In this document: positions 16,940 to 25,528 of the stretch, one piece after another
Layout: the number at the start of each line of letters is the position of its first letter
Position numbering within the stretch: position 1 is the first letter of the stretch
NCBI GenBank assembly: GCA_964403175.1
Contig: CAYOFH010000032.1
Coordinates: 1 to 28,396, forward strand
Direction of reading: 5' to 3'
DNA from: Marinilabilia sp964403175
GTDB lineage: Bacteria; Bacteroidota; Bacteroidia; Bacteroidales; Marinilabiliaceae
DNA: 28,396 nucleotides
Made by a program: the position numbers and the translations under genes
Notes under the pieces: model-generated
What the model saw: only the letters and a program-made list of their open reading frames with translations
The model's database searches: none
Told to the model about the DNA's origin: nothing

Positions 16940-16954
16940 TGACAAGGATTGTCA
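16940..16954. promoter_or_regulatory. 15-base dyad upstream of the serpin gene
   Basis: TGACAA-GGA-TTGTCA is a perfect inverted repeat with six-base arms, 80 bases before the serpin ATG, in a 185-base gap. It could be an operator. No consensus TAnnTTTG was found in this gap. Confidence 0.25.
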
Positions 16955-17045
16955 CAACTGGACATGTATAAAAACAACCATGCGAATTCCATCAGACCAA
17001 TAACTTAGACGAATTATATACGAATGAAACCCTGACAAATAGTTT

Positions 17046-17789
17046 TCATTCCAAAAATCCCTGTTTTCTCAATACGTCCAGAAAAACTTTACTGAAATGT
17101 TCATTATTCATCTTAGTATATCTGACTTCGGTAAAAACCTGGGCCAGAGTTTCCTTATTATTTTCAGCAGTAAACTGCTTGTTGGCCTCCAGAGCTTCCT
17201 TTTCGGCATACAAACGATCGATATCCTCCTGAGAATAATCTTTGTAAGTCTCCTGATGCACCACAGCCTCCAGTGGCAGACGCTCTGTCTGATCAGGTTT
17301 TTCATCCGGCCATCCCAGGGTTATGGTAGCTACAGGCACCACTCCTTTGGGGAGATTCAGAATATCCACAATCTTGTCGGCATTGTAAGTAACTGTTCCC
17401 AGATAGCAAATCCCCAGCCCTTTGGACTCTGCAGCCACACATACATTTTGTGCCACCAGCAAAGCATCAATTGCCGCTGCCACAAACGACTGGAAATTAT
17501 TATATCCGGGCTCAGCATTACGCTGTCGGCACCATTTATTAAACCGGTTAAAATCGGCACAGAAAGTAAGGGATACAGGAGCATTCCTAAAAACCGGCTG
17601 ACCAAAATGTGTAGGAGCCAATTTCTCTTTCATCTTCTCATCTCGCGTCACTATTATGCTATAGACCTGCATATTTCCGGTGGTTGAAGCGCGTGTCCCG
17701 GCAGTCAGAATATCGTTCAGAAGAAAATCTTCAACAGGCTGGTCTTTGTATTTCCGGATTGTCCGATGATTTAGTAATACGTCCATCAT
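17046..17789 (-). CDS. nitroreductase-family FMN oxidoreductase (NfsA/FRP-like)
   Basis: A 247-residue flavoprotein. The N-terminal HRTIRKYKDQPV (8-19) and the ASTTGNMQVYSIIV segment match the FMN phosphate and ring contacts of the family, and the middle has GLGICYLGT(V) near 125-133. The C-terminal helical extension (about 190-247) is typical of the NfsA/FRP group, which uses NADPH to reduce flavins, nitroaromatics or quinones. The physiological substrate is unknown. The first of two consecutive ATG codons (17789) is used; the second is equally possible. Confidence 0.9.
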   Translation of the reverse strand: MMDVLLNHRTIRKYKDQPVEDFLLNDILTAGTRASTTGNMQVYSIIVTRDEKMKEKLAPTHFGQPVFRNAPVSLTFCADFNRFNKWCRQRNAEPGYNNFQSFVAAAIDALLVAQNVCVAAESKGLGICYLGTVTYNADKIVDILNLPKGVVPVATITLGWPDEKPDQTERLPLEAVVHQETYKDYSQEDIDRLYAEKEALEANKQFTAENNKETLAQVFTEVRYTKMNNEHFSKVFLDVLRKQGFLE

Positions 17790-17806
17790 AATAATCTTCT
17801 TTTTGG

Positions 17807-17814
17807 CAAAGCTA
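17807..17814 (-). promoter_or_regulatory. -7 element of nitroreductase promoter
   Basis: TAGCTTTG on minus, 18 bases before the nitroreductase ATG; no clear -33 partner. Confidence 0.35.
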
Positions 17815-17916
17815 CAAAAAGAGAAAGAATTTATCGATTATGAGTTTTGTTTATGCCATAAAATGACTCTCAATTAAAAAAACTAAATAAGAGTCATACA
17901 ATAATTATCAAAATAT

Positions 17917-18236
17917 TTATCTAACCATCAATTTCTCTACCTCTTTACTTCCATCTAACTGCTCAACCATTACTATGTATACACCGTAATTCCATCCTGA
18001 AATATCCAAAGAAAGTTTAATTTTTCCAGCTACATCAAAAGCATTATAGACCACTTTACCCGACAAATCTATTACTGACACAGCAGATGCATTCCCGCCC
18101 AGAGAAAGAGTCAGGGATCCAGGTAATCCAGGAATCTCAATCATTAGAGAATCACCATTAACGATTGGATTCCGCGCCTTTAACCCGGCACTCAACAAAA
18201 AACTAACGTTACTGAAAGAAGTAAAGGTTTTTTCAT
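17917..18236 (-). CDS. stand-alone T9SS type A sorting domain with frameshifted signal peptide
   Basis: The frame from 18198 to 17917 encodes a T9SS C-terminal sorting domain and almost nothing else: N-P-I-V-N-G-D-S-L, then VIDLSGKVVYNA, GWNYGVYIVMVE and a final KEVEKLMVR. Just upstream, an ATG at 18236 opens MKKPLLLSVTLVFC and then hits TGA. Adding one T to the T6 tract at 18201-18206 joins both parts into a perfect signal peptide (MKKPLLLSVTLVFLLSAGLKA) directly followed by the sorting domain, about 107 residues with no cargo. It may be a decayed remnant of a larger secreted enzyme, a sequencing error, or a real mini-protein. It starts only 23 bases after the GH16 terminator and has no visible promoter. 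Confidence 0.6.
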
Positions 18237-18258
18237 AAAATAAATGATTTATAGTTAG

Positions 18259-18296
18259 AAAAAAGGCCGGATTATTCCGAAGAAAGATCCGACCTT
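18259..18296 (-). terminator. terminator of the GH81-GH16 unit
   Basis: A ten-base stem with one mismatch (18287-18296 with 18263-18272) and a 14-base loop, followed on minus by six T (18259-18264), 16 bases past the GH16 stop. Confidence 0.75.
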
Positions 18297-18312
18297 GAAA
18301 ATAAATTTATGT

Positions 18313-21018
18313 TTAAGGATTTACGAAAACTTTTGAAACATAAACTTCACCGTCAGTGCCTGTGGCTTTGATGAAATAATACCCGGAATCCCAGGTTGCA
18401 CAATCCACTTTATAGCTGCCGGATTGAGGCAAAGAATCGGAAAAAATAAGCTTACCTGAAAGATTAAATATTTCCGTCAAGTCAATATTTTCATCAACAT
18501 CAATAAAGAAATGCGTAGACGCAGGATTAGGATAAACGGAAGTTGAAACAACACTAGTTTGATTACCTATTGAAGTTCCGGTGGACAAAACAAGAGAAAC
18601 ATCATCTATGTAAACAGTGGTTGCCAAATTATTCTCACCTTCAAAAAAGCCAAGTTCAAAAACAAGTTTCCCAACATTTTCAACATTTTCTTTTGTAATA
18701 TTCAATGTAAATGTTTGCCATTGGTCTGTCAAATTAAAGCGAACAGGTGTGTCCATAAATTCAATAAACCAAGGAGCAACATCCAGCCCTTTGCCAAGAT
18801 TAACATTCAGAGGACGTGGATCATCAGCACGTGCCTTAAAAGTCAATGTATAATCACCATCGGGAAGAGACATATCATCCTGAAAAAACTGAACTGAATG
18901 AGCAGCCCACCCCGCATTTGTAATACTAATTTCAGCAAGATACTCTTCTTTAAAAGTCGTAATCCCCTGACCTCCATCGCCAAACCAACTATCCCACAAA
19001 TCGTTTTCAATTGGATCCGGAAGATCTCCTCCTGTATAAAGATTTGTATTTTCAGGTTGAGTTGTCCCTTCGGTAAAAATCACATCATCAAAAGCGATGC
19101 TGGCTATTGCACCTCCTCCGGCCGAGAAAGGAATACCTACGGCAGACAGATCAAGTCCCTGAGCGGTAAGATCACTTACAGGAACGGAGATACGATGCCA
19201 CTCACCATCACGAACAAACCCATCGGGATCACTTCCGGCAGTGTCATCGGTTCCACCGTTAAAAGCAATAGTCGCCTGGGTGCCATTTGCCCCATAAACA
19301 TCGGCGTGGAAATCTTTCTGAGAAGTTGTTTTCACCGAAAACGAAAACATACCATTTGCATAATGGGTCAAATCATGACCAATTTCGTCGGTTACGCCAA
19401 ATCCCCACCAGCCTGCTCCTGTGGAGCTATATGACAAGACTTCTTCACCATCATAAGGGGTTGCAGGAATAGAAGACAAAGTATTTTCCCAAACATAAAT
19501 AACACCATTAACATCATCAATCAAAAATTTATTGGGGACATTAGGATTTTCTGTAAATACCCCATAATACTCAGAGGTAATAGAGAAATCAGGGAGTTCC
19601 AAAGCATCATTACGGTTGGCATTCAATCCACTATTTGTTTCAGGTGTTGCAGAAAGTGAATAGTACACATCATCCACCAAAATATCAGTAGTAGCGCCAT
19701 CACCACCAAACATAAAAATATTTCCCACTGAGGACAAATTAAGGCCCTGCTCTGTCAGGTCGGAAACCGGCACTGAAACAGTATGCCAATGTCCGTCACG
19801 AGCAAATCCATAAGGTTCATTTCCGTTGGTGAAATTAACTCTTCCTTCATTTCCGTCAGTGTCGCCAACTCCTACCCAAAAATCCTGATCGAAAGTTGTG
19901 CGCATGGAAAAATGCAAATATCCGGTTTGAAAATGAGAAAGGTCAATACTACTGGCAGTATTATGCCCCAGCCCATACCATGTTTTAGCAGGAGGTGCAT
20001 AAAAAGCCATCACCTCAGATCCTTCGTACGAGGGAGCCTCTTCCAGTGGCTGCAAGGTATTTTCCCACACTTGCATAGAATTTGTCATATCATCAATTAC
20101 AAACTTTTCTGTAATTTCCGGATTTTCAGTAAAAACCCCGTAAACATCAGCTACCGGTGAAATAGGAGGAGTTACCACCATTTGTCCACCATCCTCATCC
20201 CTCTGATAAACTCGAATATAATCCACAAACATTTGCGCAGGCATAGGAGCGGTAATCGCATTGGGATCAGTAATTCCCGGGAAAGATCCACCCACTGCCA
20301 GATTTAGAATAAAATAGTGAGGCCAGTCGCGGAACTCCTCAGCGTCTTCCCCATCAATATTCATTGCATAATAGGGTTCTGTATCATCATTAAAAAACAT
20401 TTCAATGCGGGTAGGTGTCCATACCAGAGTGAATTTGTTGTACTCATACAAACTTTCCATTACCTGATCAGAATGGTTTGCGTAACTAGCATAATTACCC
20501 TCATGCTCCCAATGCAAGGCACCATTGAACATATACTCCTGTGCTGGAGGATTCGCATTAATTCCATCGGCATGACCTGCCTCAAGGATATCAATCTCCC
20601 CGTTAGCGGGCCAGGTACCCCCCCCGGTTCCCAGCATCCAAAAGGCAGGCCACAGACCATTCTCTAAAACAGGCAATTTAATTCGTGCCTCAATTTTTCC
20701 GTATTGGGCGGCTACTTTTCCGGCAGACTGGATTTTCCCGGAAGTAAACTGATAGCCGTTGTAATTTTCACGTTTGGCGGTGAGGATAAGTGCATTTCCC
20801 CCTTCTCCATCGGGACCTACCTCCACATTTTCAGAACGGTAGTGCTGTAATTCCTGATTGGCACCTGTGTTCCAGATTCCCACATTATTTTCAACAGTCC
20901 ATTGATCAGTATTAAGTTCGGTACCGTCAAATTCTTCTTGCCATACCAGCTCGTACTGAGCCCCGGCAATGCCTGGAATAAGCAAAACAGCAACAAAAAA
21001 TAGAATAATTCTCTTCAT
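18313..21018 (-). CDS. secreted GH16 beta-1,3-glucanase (laminarinase type), multidomain, T9SS-sorted
   Basis: A 901-residue secreted glycoside hydrolase. Signal peptide 1-20 (cleavage before QYELVW). The GH16 catalytic domain spans about 22-275, with the E-x-D-x-x-E site GEIDILEAGH giving nucleophile Glu141, Asp143 and acid/base Glu146; the bulged strand pattern and AFWMLG fit endo-1,3(4)-beta-glucanases. Two copies of an unassigned module follow (about 290-455 and 483-649), then a CBM4/CenC-like carbohydrate-binding domain (about 658-812, ending TVYIDDVSL) and a T9SS sorting domain (826-901, VYPNPAS...VFVNP). It follows GH81 after 90 bases and has no promoter of its own that I can see. Both enzymes should act on beta-1,3-glucan at the cell surface or outside. 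ATG at 21018. Confidence 0.94.
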   Translation of the reverse strand: MKRIILFFVAVLLIPGIAGAQYELVWQEEFDGTELNTDQWTVENNVGIWNTGANQELQHYRSENVEVGPDGEGGNALILTAKRENYNGYQFTSGKIQSAGKVAAQYGKIEARIKLPVLENGLWPAFWMLGTGGGTWPANGEIDILEAGHADGINANPPAQEYMFNGALHWEHEGNYASYANHSDQVMESLYEYNKFTLVWTPTRIEMFFNDDTEPYYAMNIDGEDAEEFRDWPHYFILNLAVGGSFPGITDPNAITAPMPAQMFVDYIRVYQRDEDGGQMVVTPPISPVADVYGVFTENPEITEKFVIDDMTNSMQVWENTLQPLEEAPSYEGSEVMAFYAPPAKTWYGLGHNTASSIDLSHFQTGYLHFSMRTTFDQDFWVGVGDTDGNEGRVNFTNGNEPYGFARDGHWHTVSVPVSDLTEQGLNLSSVGNIFMFGGDGATTDILVDDVYYSLSATPETNSGLNANRNDALELPDFSITSEYYGVFTENPNVPNKFLIDDVNGVIYVWENTLSSIPATPYDGEEVLSYSSTGAGWWGFGVTDEIGHDLTHYANGMFSFSVKTTSQKDFHADVYGANGTQATIAFNGGTDDTAGSDPDGFVRDGEWHRISVPVSDLTAQGLDLSAVGIPFSAGGGAIASIAFDDVIFTEGTTQPENTNLYTGGDLPDPIENDLWDSWFGDGGQGITTFKEEYLAEISITNAGWAAHSVQFFQDDMSLPDGDYTLTFKARADDPRPLNVNLGKGLDVAPWFIEFMDTPVRFNLTDQWQTFTLNITKENVENVGKLVFELGFFEGENNLATTVYIDDVSLVLSTGTSIGNQTSVVSTSVYPNPASTHFFIDVDENIDLTEIFNLSGKLIFSDSLPQSGSYKVDCATWDSGYYFIKATGTDGEVYVSKVFVNP
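19072..19572 (-). repeat. GH16 accessory module, copy 2
   Basis: Codes residues 483-649, with the same anchors in the same order as copy 1 but clearly diverged between them, so the duplication is not recent. Confidence 0.75.
19654..20151 (-). repeat. GH16 accessory module, copy 1
   Basis: Codes residues 290-455 of the GH16 protein. Shared anchors with copy 2 are YGVFTENP, IDD, VWENTL, RDGxWHxxSVPVSDL and a closing DDV; these suggest a beta-sandwich carbohydrate-binding fold (inference). Confidence 0.75.
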
Positions 21019-21052
21019 AAGACGAAATATTATTAGATAAAATTCTAATTAA

Positions 21053-21081
21053 AGGCTGCTGCTTTAACACAGCAGCAGCCT
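21053..21081 (-). terminator. 11-bp perfect hairpin between GH81 and GH16
   Basis: The arms at 21071-21081 and 21053-21063 are exact (AGGCTGCTGCT and complement) with a seven-base loop. On minus it is followed by TTTAATTA, a poor T tract. It may be a partial terminator or an mRNA-stability element that sets the GH81:GH16 ratio. Confidence 0.5.
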
Positions 21082-21108
21082 GATATCAGGGATTGGAAAT
21101 GGTTACAA

Positions 21109-24100
21109 TTATTTTCTGATCAGTTTTGTAGTAAAGGTTTCTCCGTCTCCCGAAATAACCATCAGGTAGGCTCCTTTTGGCAGATGCCCCAGTTCAAGTC
21201 TGATCTGATTTTCAGCACATGGTTGTTCATGAACTAACCGGCCTGAGAAATTAAAAATACGTATGTTATCAAAATCCTCAGAGTCGGATAACCCGACAAA
21301 AACATCGCTATCGAAAGGATTTGGCCAGACATTTATTTCCGGGGCTTTGTCAGCAGAGTCGAACAGTCCGGTAACATTTGAACAGCTTCCCACTGTAAAT
21401 GATTCGATTCGGTCGGCAGTATTACGCTCGCCTCCTTCAGGATGACTATAGGTAAAATAGAAATGAATCTCCTCCCCATCAGCAACATTCATATTAAATG
21501 GGACATTAGGATCGATACCACCATAACCGGGGAAGGGCTCATTGGGGTTGGTTGTGTAATAAAACAAAAGAGTATTATCCCCAACACCAGTTAACTCAGG
21601 AACAAATGTCATGGTAACCTGATCTCCATCCTCCTCAACGATCCATGAGAAATCGCCACTCTCATCGGTACCTTCACAAATCCCGTCCGGAATGGTTCCG
21701 GATTCAGTACTAACCTCTACCACCACATCGTCTGTATCGGTTGCCCCTTCATTGTCGGTAACTGTCAAACGGAATACATAGGTTCCTTCCACAAGTCCGG
21801 AGACAGAAGTTTGAACATCATTAGCATTATCGAAAACCACGCCATCAGGGCCACTGATTTTTGTCCAGTTGTAATTCTCAATAGTTCCATCCTGATCAGA
21901 ACTTGCGCTTCCGTCAAGTGAAACAGCATTATCGGGTAACTGAATATTTACGTCCCCACCACCGTTAGCAACAGGAGCATGATTCCCGGTAAATTCGCCA
22001 TCGAAAACAAAATCCATCGCTCCCAAATTAAAACCACCATTCTCGAAAACCACGCGGATTATTTGTTCTCCTTGTGCTAAAGCCACGTCTTGCACTGTGT
22101 GCGAGGCCCATGTATCCCAACTACCGGTAGCGGGAAGTTGGATATCGGGAGAAACCTGAGTCCCGTTCACACTAAAATGAAACGGACCACCACCCGGTTC
22201 GGAAGCATATCTTATTTCCACATCATAAGCCCCTGTCTGAGCAACATTCACAGTATATTCAAGCCACTCACCTGCTTCAATCCAGCCCACAGTAGCACCT
22301 TCATTACCATCAATTTCCGTATCCACATATTCATCAGGTCTGAATGTTCCCCCTTCATTAAAGGCAGTGACATCAGAATAAGTAATCCCTTGTCCCAGAC
22401 CACCTTCGAACTCATCATATTTTCCGGCCTCAATTTCACCTGGGATGGCCCAAGGAGTACCTCCATAGGGGATCTGAGAACCAACCTGTACGGAAACCAC
22501 CGGCGACAATTCATTTATTGAACCGGAAACTCCCGCAGCATGGAAGGAAGGGGTTCCTGCACTAAGACTTTGTATTACCAATTCATAGGGCTCAGTAGAA
22601 ACAGTTCCCTGACTTACACCATCCATGAAAAACTCTACATAATCAACCGTTCCATTGGTGACATTTGCTGTAAGCAACAAGTTGCCATCGGTTGGCAGTT
22701 CATTTTCCGATGCAGACAGATCAACTGAAAAACCTGCATCTTTGCTGGTAGCCATTGAATTTGCAGGCACATTGAGTGAATATCCGTCAGAAAAATTAAC
22801 AGTAATTGCCTGAGCAGAATAGTTCTGAGCAACATAAGTAATGTTTCCATTCTTATCGAAAGAAGCAGCTACAGGGTAATCCGGCAAAATATCATTTCTT
22901 ACCTGTCCCAGACTGTTCATATTGTGTAACCAATGGTAGGTTTGTGCATCAGAAATACCAAATTTCATATTGCGATCCGGATAATCGTTGTAAAGCTGGA
23001 GCGCCTGTTCACTATCAATAAAAGAGAGGAATTTCCAGTAAACATCGTACCAAAGATTATCATTAGGAGTGTTATTGAGCACATCTGTTTTGGCGACCAT
23101 GTCATCCCAGACTCTTTGCACGTAGTCGGGATTATGTCCAAGATATAGAGACCCTCCATGAATGGGGTATAACTCAATTCCATAAGAAGCCGCAATATCG
23201 GAAGTCCAGAAAGTACCATTGTCGTATCCGCCACCCCAGATGCGTGCTACCATCTCGTGGGCATAACCTGGCTGAAAAGATCGTTCATGGATATCGAACC
23301 AGTACTCTTCAATGGCTGATTGTTCGGTAGTATAAAGATAGATTCCAAGGTCGCGCAATTCATCATTTCCGGTAACGCTCCCCCAGTGTATCAGGGCAGA
23401 GTTAAACTGCATAGACTCGGAAGAGGATTCCTGATCGTTACCAAAAGGAAAACTTGCAAACCCATTTGCCCAACAATGACCGGCAAAAGGACTAAAAGAG
23501 CGCAGAAAAGGAAACATATCATCTGCCCGGTTGGGACTGGCAGCATCGCGTACCAGCATGTTAACCATATCTCCCCAATCATTAGCCCAGCCTGGAAAAT
23601 ACTGTTCCATTGCAGCGGCTGCATGAATAAAATACCCCCAGTGAAAATGATGATCATTAAGATTGCTGTCCTGACCATGCCCGGCAGGATATCCAAGCAG
23701 AGCATCCCACTCATCATGATAGTAAAACAGAAAAGCCACTTCGCCACTTTCATAAGACAGCCAGTCTTCCAGGCGGGCTTTTACCGTTGAAAGCAGTTGA
23801 TCCCGGGCCTCGGTATGGCCAATCTGGTCAGCAATCCGGGCTACCTGGATAAGACGGTTCATCGCCTGACCGTCATTATAAGAATCGGTCCAGGAATTTA
23901 GTGCCTCTGACTTCATGACATCTACTTTTGCAAACATCTCAGCAGGGCTGTAACTATCGCTGTACTGCCCCATATCGGGTAAAGTGGGCAGAATACCACT
24001 AAAACTGTGTTCCACCACAAAATGATCAGAAGCCATCATTTTTAACTCTCCCCTAACGGTTTTATAGACATGACCATTGGGAACCGGCGATGAAGCAGCC

Positions 24101-25002
24101 AGGTTATCCCATTGGTGAGGAAGCAATCCCTGCAGCACATTTTGTCCTGTTCCCTCTTTTACATCAGGGGTAACTGAATAGGTTGATTGAAGCTTAGAAG
24201 AAGTTTCATTATAAGTCCAGTCAACCCGGGTGTTTGCAGGGAAAACGAAAGCATAAGGCTCATATTCAGCAGCTATAACATTGATATCCTGACCGTCAGG
24301 CACCAAAACCATGGACCAGTAATTATTTCCATTAAGCGAAGAAGTGTAGGTATCCCCATTCTGCTGCCAACTGGAGCCGGAGGGTGCATATACTACATAA
24401 TTGGATTCTCCAAAATTGTTTTCAATAAGCAATTTATTTCCGTCAACAGAAACACCTTCCGGATTAAATCCAACATTAACACTAGCCACGTCGGCATTAC
24501 CTTTAGTAAAATAAACAAAAGGCATTCCCATACCCATTTGGGCATTAAATTCATGAACCCCATCATTCCAGTTAAGCGTAACTGCCCAATCGGAAAAATC
24601 AGCAACATTGGATTGCTGAACATCCATATTTTCTACTCCCACAACAATGGCATCCACTGCACTGATGGGTTCACGAAACTCATTTGCAGTATCATGCAGC
24701 GGCCAGGTATAGTTAATTACCAGGCCACTATTCCTGGAGCGAAAAGAAAGAGGATAATTAAAAGCATTGCCCCCATGATCCTCTAAAAGAAAATTAGCCC
24801 ACCAGTTATTGGTAGGAACCGGAACATTGGCTGCATTCCCTGTCACATCAGGAGTACCGGGAGGCATATCATTGCGGTTGGCTTCATCCACTCCTGGAAA
24901 ATCCGTTGTATAACTTCCACTACCCACCTGAACACTTTGGGCATTTATGGTCGTAATGGAAATAAGAATTGTAAATAAAAGTAAAAATGTAGAATTCCTC
25001 AT
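21109..25002 (-). CDS. secreted GH81 endo-beta-1,3-glucanase, multidomain, T9SS-sorted
   Basis: A 1297-residue endo-1,3-beta-glucanase. Signal peptide 1-21; the GH81 region spans about 55-755. The family motif DHHFHWGY is at 450-457, where Asp450 is the expected general acid. The paired glutamates Glu525 and Glu529 (NDQESSSES) lie about 75 residues on, with spacing like known GH81 enzymes. An Ig-like domain (about 757-840, VDYVEFFMDG) follows, then a CBM6-like domain (845-1003, with EIEAGKYDEFEGG and GEWLEYTVNV), a PKD domain (1008-1098), a CBM56-like beta-1,3-glucan-binding domain (about 1104-1208) and a T9SS sorting domain (1222-1297, VWPNPF...LIRK). It would cut long beta-1,3-glucans to oligosaccharides for GH16. 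Downstream of the regulator, upstream of GH16. Confidence 0.95.
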   Translation of the reverse strand: MRNSTFLLLFTILISITTINAQSVQVGSGSYTTDFPGVDEANRNDMPPGTPDVTGNAANVPVPTNNWWANFLLEDHGGNAFNYPLSFRSRNSGLVINYTWPLHDTANEFREPISAVDAIVVGVENMDVQQSNVADFSDWAVTLNWNDGVHEFNAQMGMGMPFVYFTKGNADVASVNVGFNPEGVSVDGNKLLIENNFGESNYVVYAPSGSSWQQNGDTYTSSLNGNNYWSMVLVPDGQDINVIAAEYEPYAFVFPANTRVDWTYNETSSKLQSTYSVTPDVKEGTGQNVLQGLLPHQWDNLAASSPVPNGHVYKTVRGELKMMASDHFVVEHSFSGILPTLPDMGQYSDSYSPAEMFAKVDVMKSEALNSWTDSYNDGQAMNRLIQVARIADQIGHTEARDQLLSTVKARLEDWLSYESGEVAFLFYYHDEWDALLGYPAGHGQDSNLNDHHFHWGYFIHAAAAMEQYFPGWANDWGDMVNMLVRDAASPNRADDMFPFLRSFSPFAGHCWANGFASFPFGNDQESSSESMQFNSALIHWGSVTGNDELRDLGIYLYTTEQSAIEEYWFDIHERSFQPGYAHEMVARIWGGGYDNGTFWTSDIAASYGIELYPIHGGSLYLGHNPDYVQRVWDDMVAKTDVLNNTPNDNLWYDVYWKFLSFIDSEQALQLYNDYPDRNMKFGISDAQTYHWLHNMNSLGQVRNDILPDYPVAASFDKNGNITYVAQNYSAQAITVNFSDGYSLNVPANSMATSKDAGFSVDLSASENELPTDGNLLLTANVTNGTVDYVEFFMDGVSQGTVSTEPYELVIQSLSAGTPSFHAAGVSGSINELSPVVSVQVGSQIPYGGTPWAIPGEIEAGKYDEFEGGLGQGITYSDVTAFNEGGTFRPDEYVDTEIDGNEGATVGWIEAGEWLEYTVNVAQTGAYDVEIRYASEPGGGPFHFSVNGTQVSPDIQLPATGSWDTWASHTVQDVALAQGEQIIRVVFENGGFNLGAMDFVFDGEFTGNHAPVANGGGDVNIQLPDNAVSLDGSASSDQDGTIENYNWTKISGPDGVVFDNANDVQTSVSGLVEGTYVFRLTVTDNEGATDTDDVVVEVSTESGTIPDGICEGTDESGDFSWIVEEDGDQVTMTFVPELTGVGDNTLLFYYTTNPNEPFPGYGGIDPNVPFNMNVADGEEIHFYFTYSHPEGGERNTADRIESFTVGSCSNVTGLFDSADKAPEINVWPNPFDSDVFVGLSDSEDFDNIRIFNFSGRLVHEQPCAENQIRLELGHLPKGAYLMVISGDGETFTTKLIRK

Positions 25003-25528
25003 AGCACAAAATCAATTTTAGTTTGAACGAATACATTTAATTCCAGCAAAATCAACAATTATGATTCTGTGACCAAAATTACCCATGCAACATAAATTGA
25101 CAGTATTTAACAGGCATACACAGCCCTAACATCACCCCCTACAAAACCTATACAAAAAAAACAATATTTTGAATGTCAGGGAGTAACAATCAAAACAATA
25201 AATACTGGAGATGGAACCATTTCGTAAAAAATAAAGTTTCCATATATAATTATTTTAAGCGAAACAGAAGATTACAATAATTAATATTTTTAAAAATTTC
25301 ATGAAAAATAGAACTAAAATATTTAACAGGTATTTTGGCAGATTAGCATTTGCAGCGTTCAACAGATGTCATTTTTTCAGCCAACATCCCAAATCAGGAA
25401 ATAATTCTTTGTTTATTGTTTCAATTCAGGCGGCGGTCACCAGTCGTTTTTTAATATTTTTACATTTTATTAAGGGAAACCGATGTAGGAAGAAGTAAGT
25501 GAAAATCATAATAAGTCAAACAGACTTT
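25003..25528 (-). promoter_or_regulatory. 526-base AT-rich control region of the GH81-GH16 unit
   Basis: No credible gene. A TAATTTTG -7 element on minus at 25074-25081 would start transcription about 65 bases before the GH81 ATG; no good -33 TTTG accompanies it, which fits a promoter that needs an activator (inference). A short hairpin (25513-25527) follows the regulator stop. The long gap is the natural place for the regulator's binding site, but I could not pick out a convincing dyad. Confidence 0.4.

Noticed and set aside
21053..21081. CTG/CAG triplet repeat
   Set aside because: Only three units per arm; it is the stem of a hairpin, not an expanding microsatellite.
24187..24786. 199-codon plus-strand open frame
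   Set aside because: Antisense to the GH81 catalytic domain; no signal or start context.
25301..25498. Plus-strand 65-codon open frame in the GH81 control region
   Set aside because: No promoter, no ribosome site, no recognisable pattern and no hydrophobic signal; it lies in AT-rich DNA that more likely holds regulatory sites.
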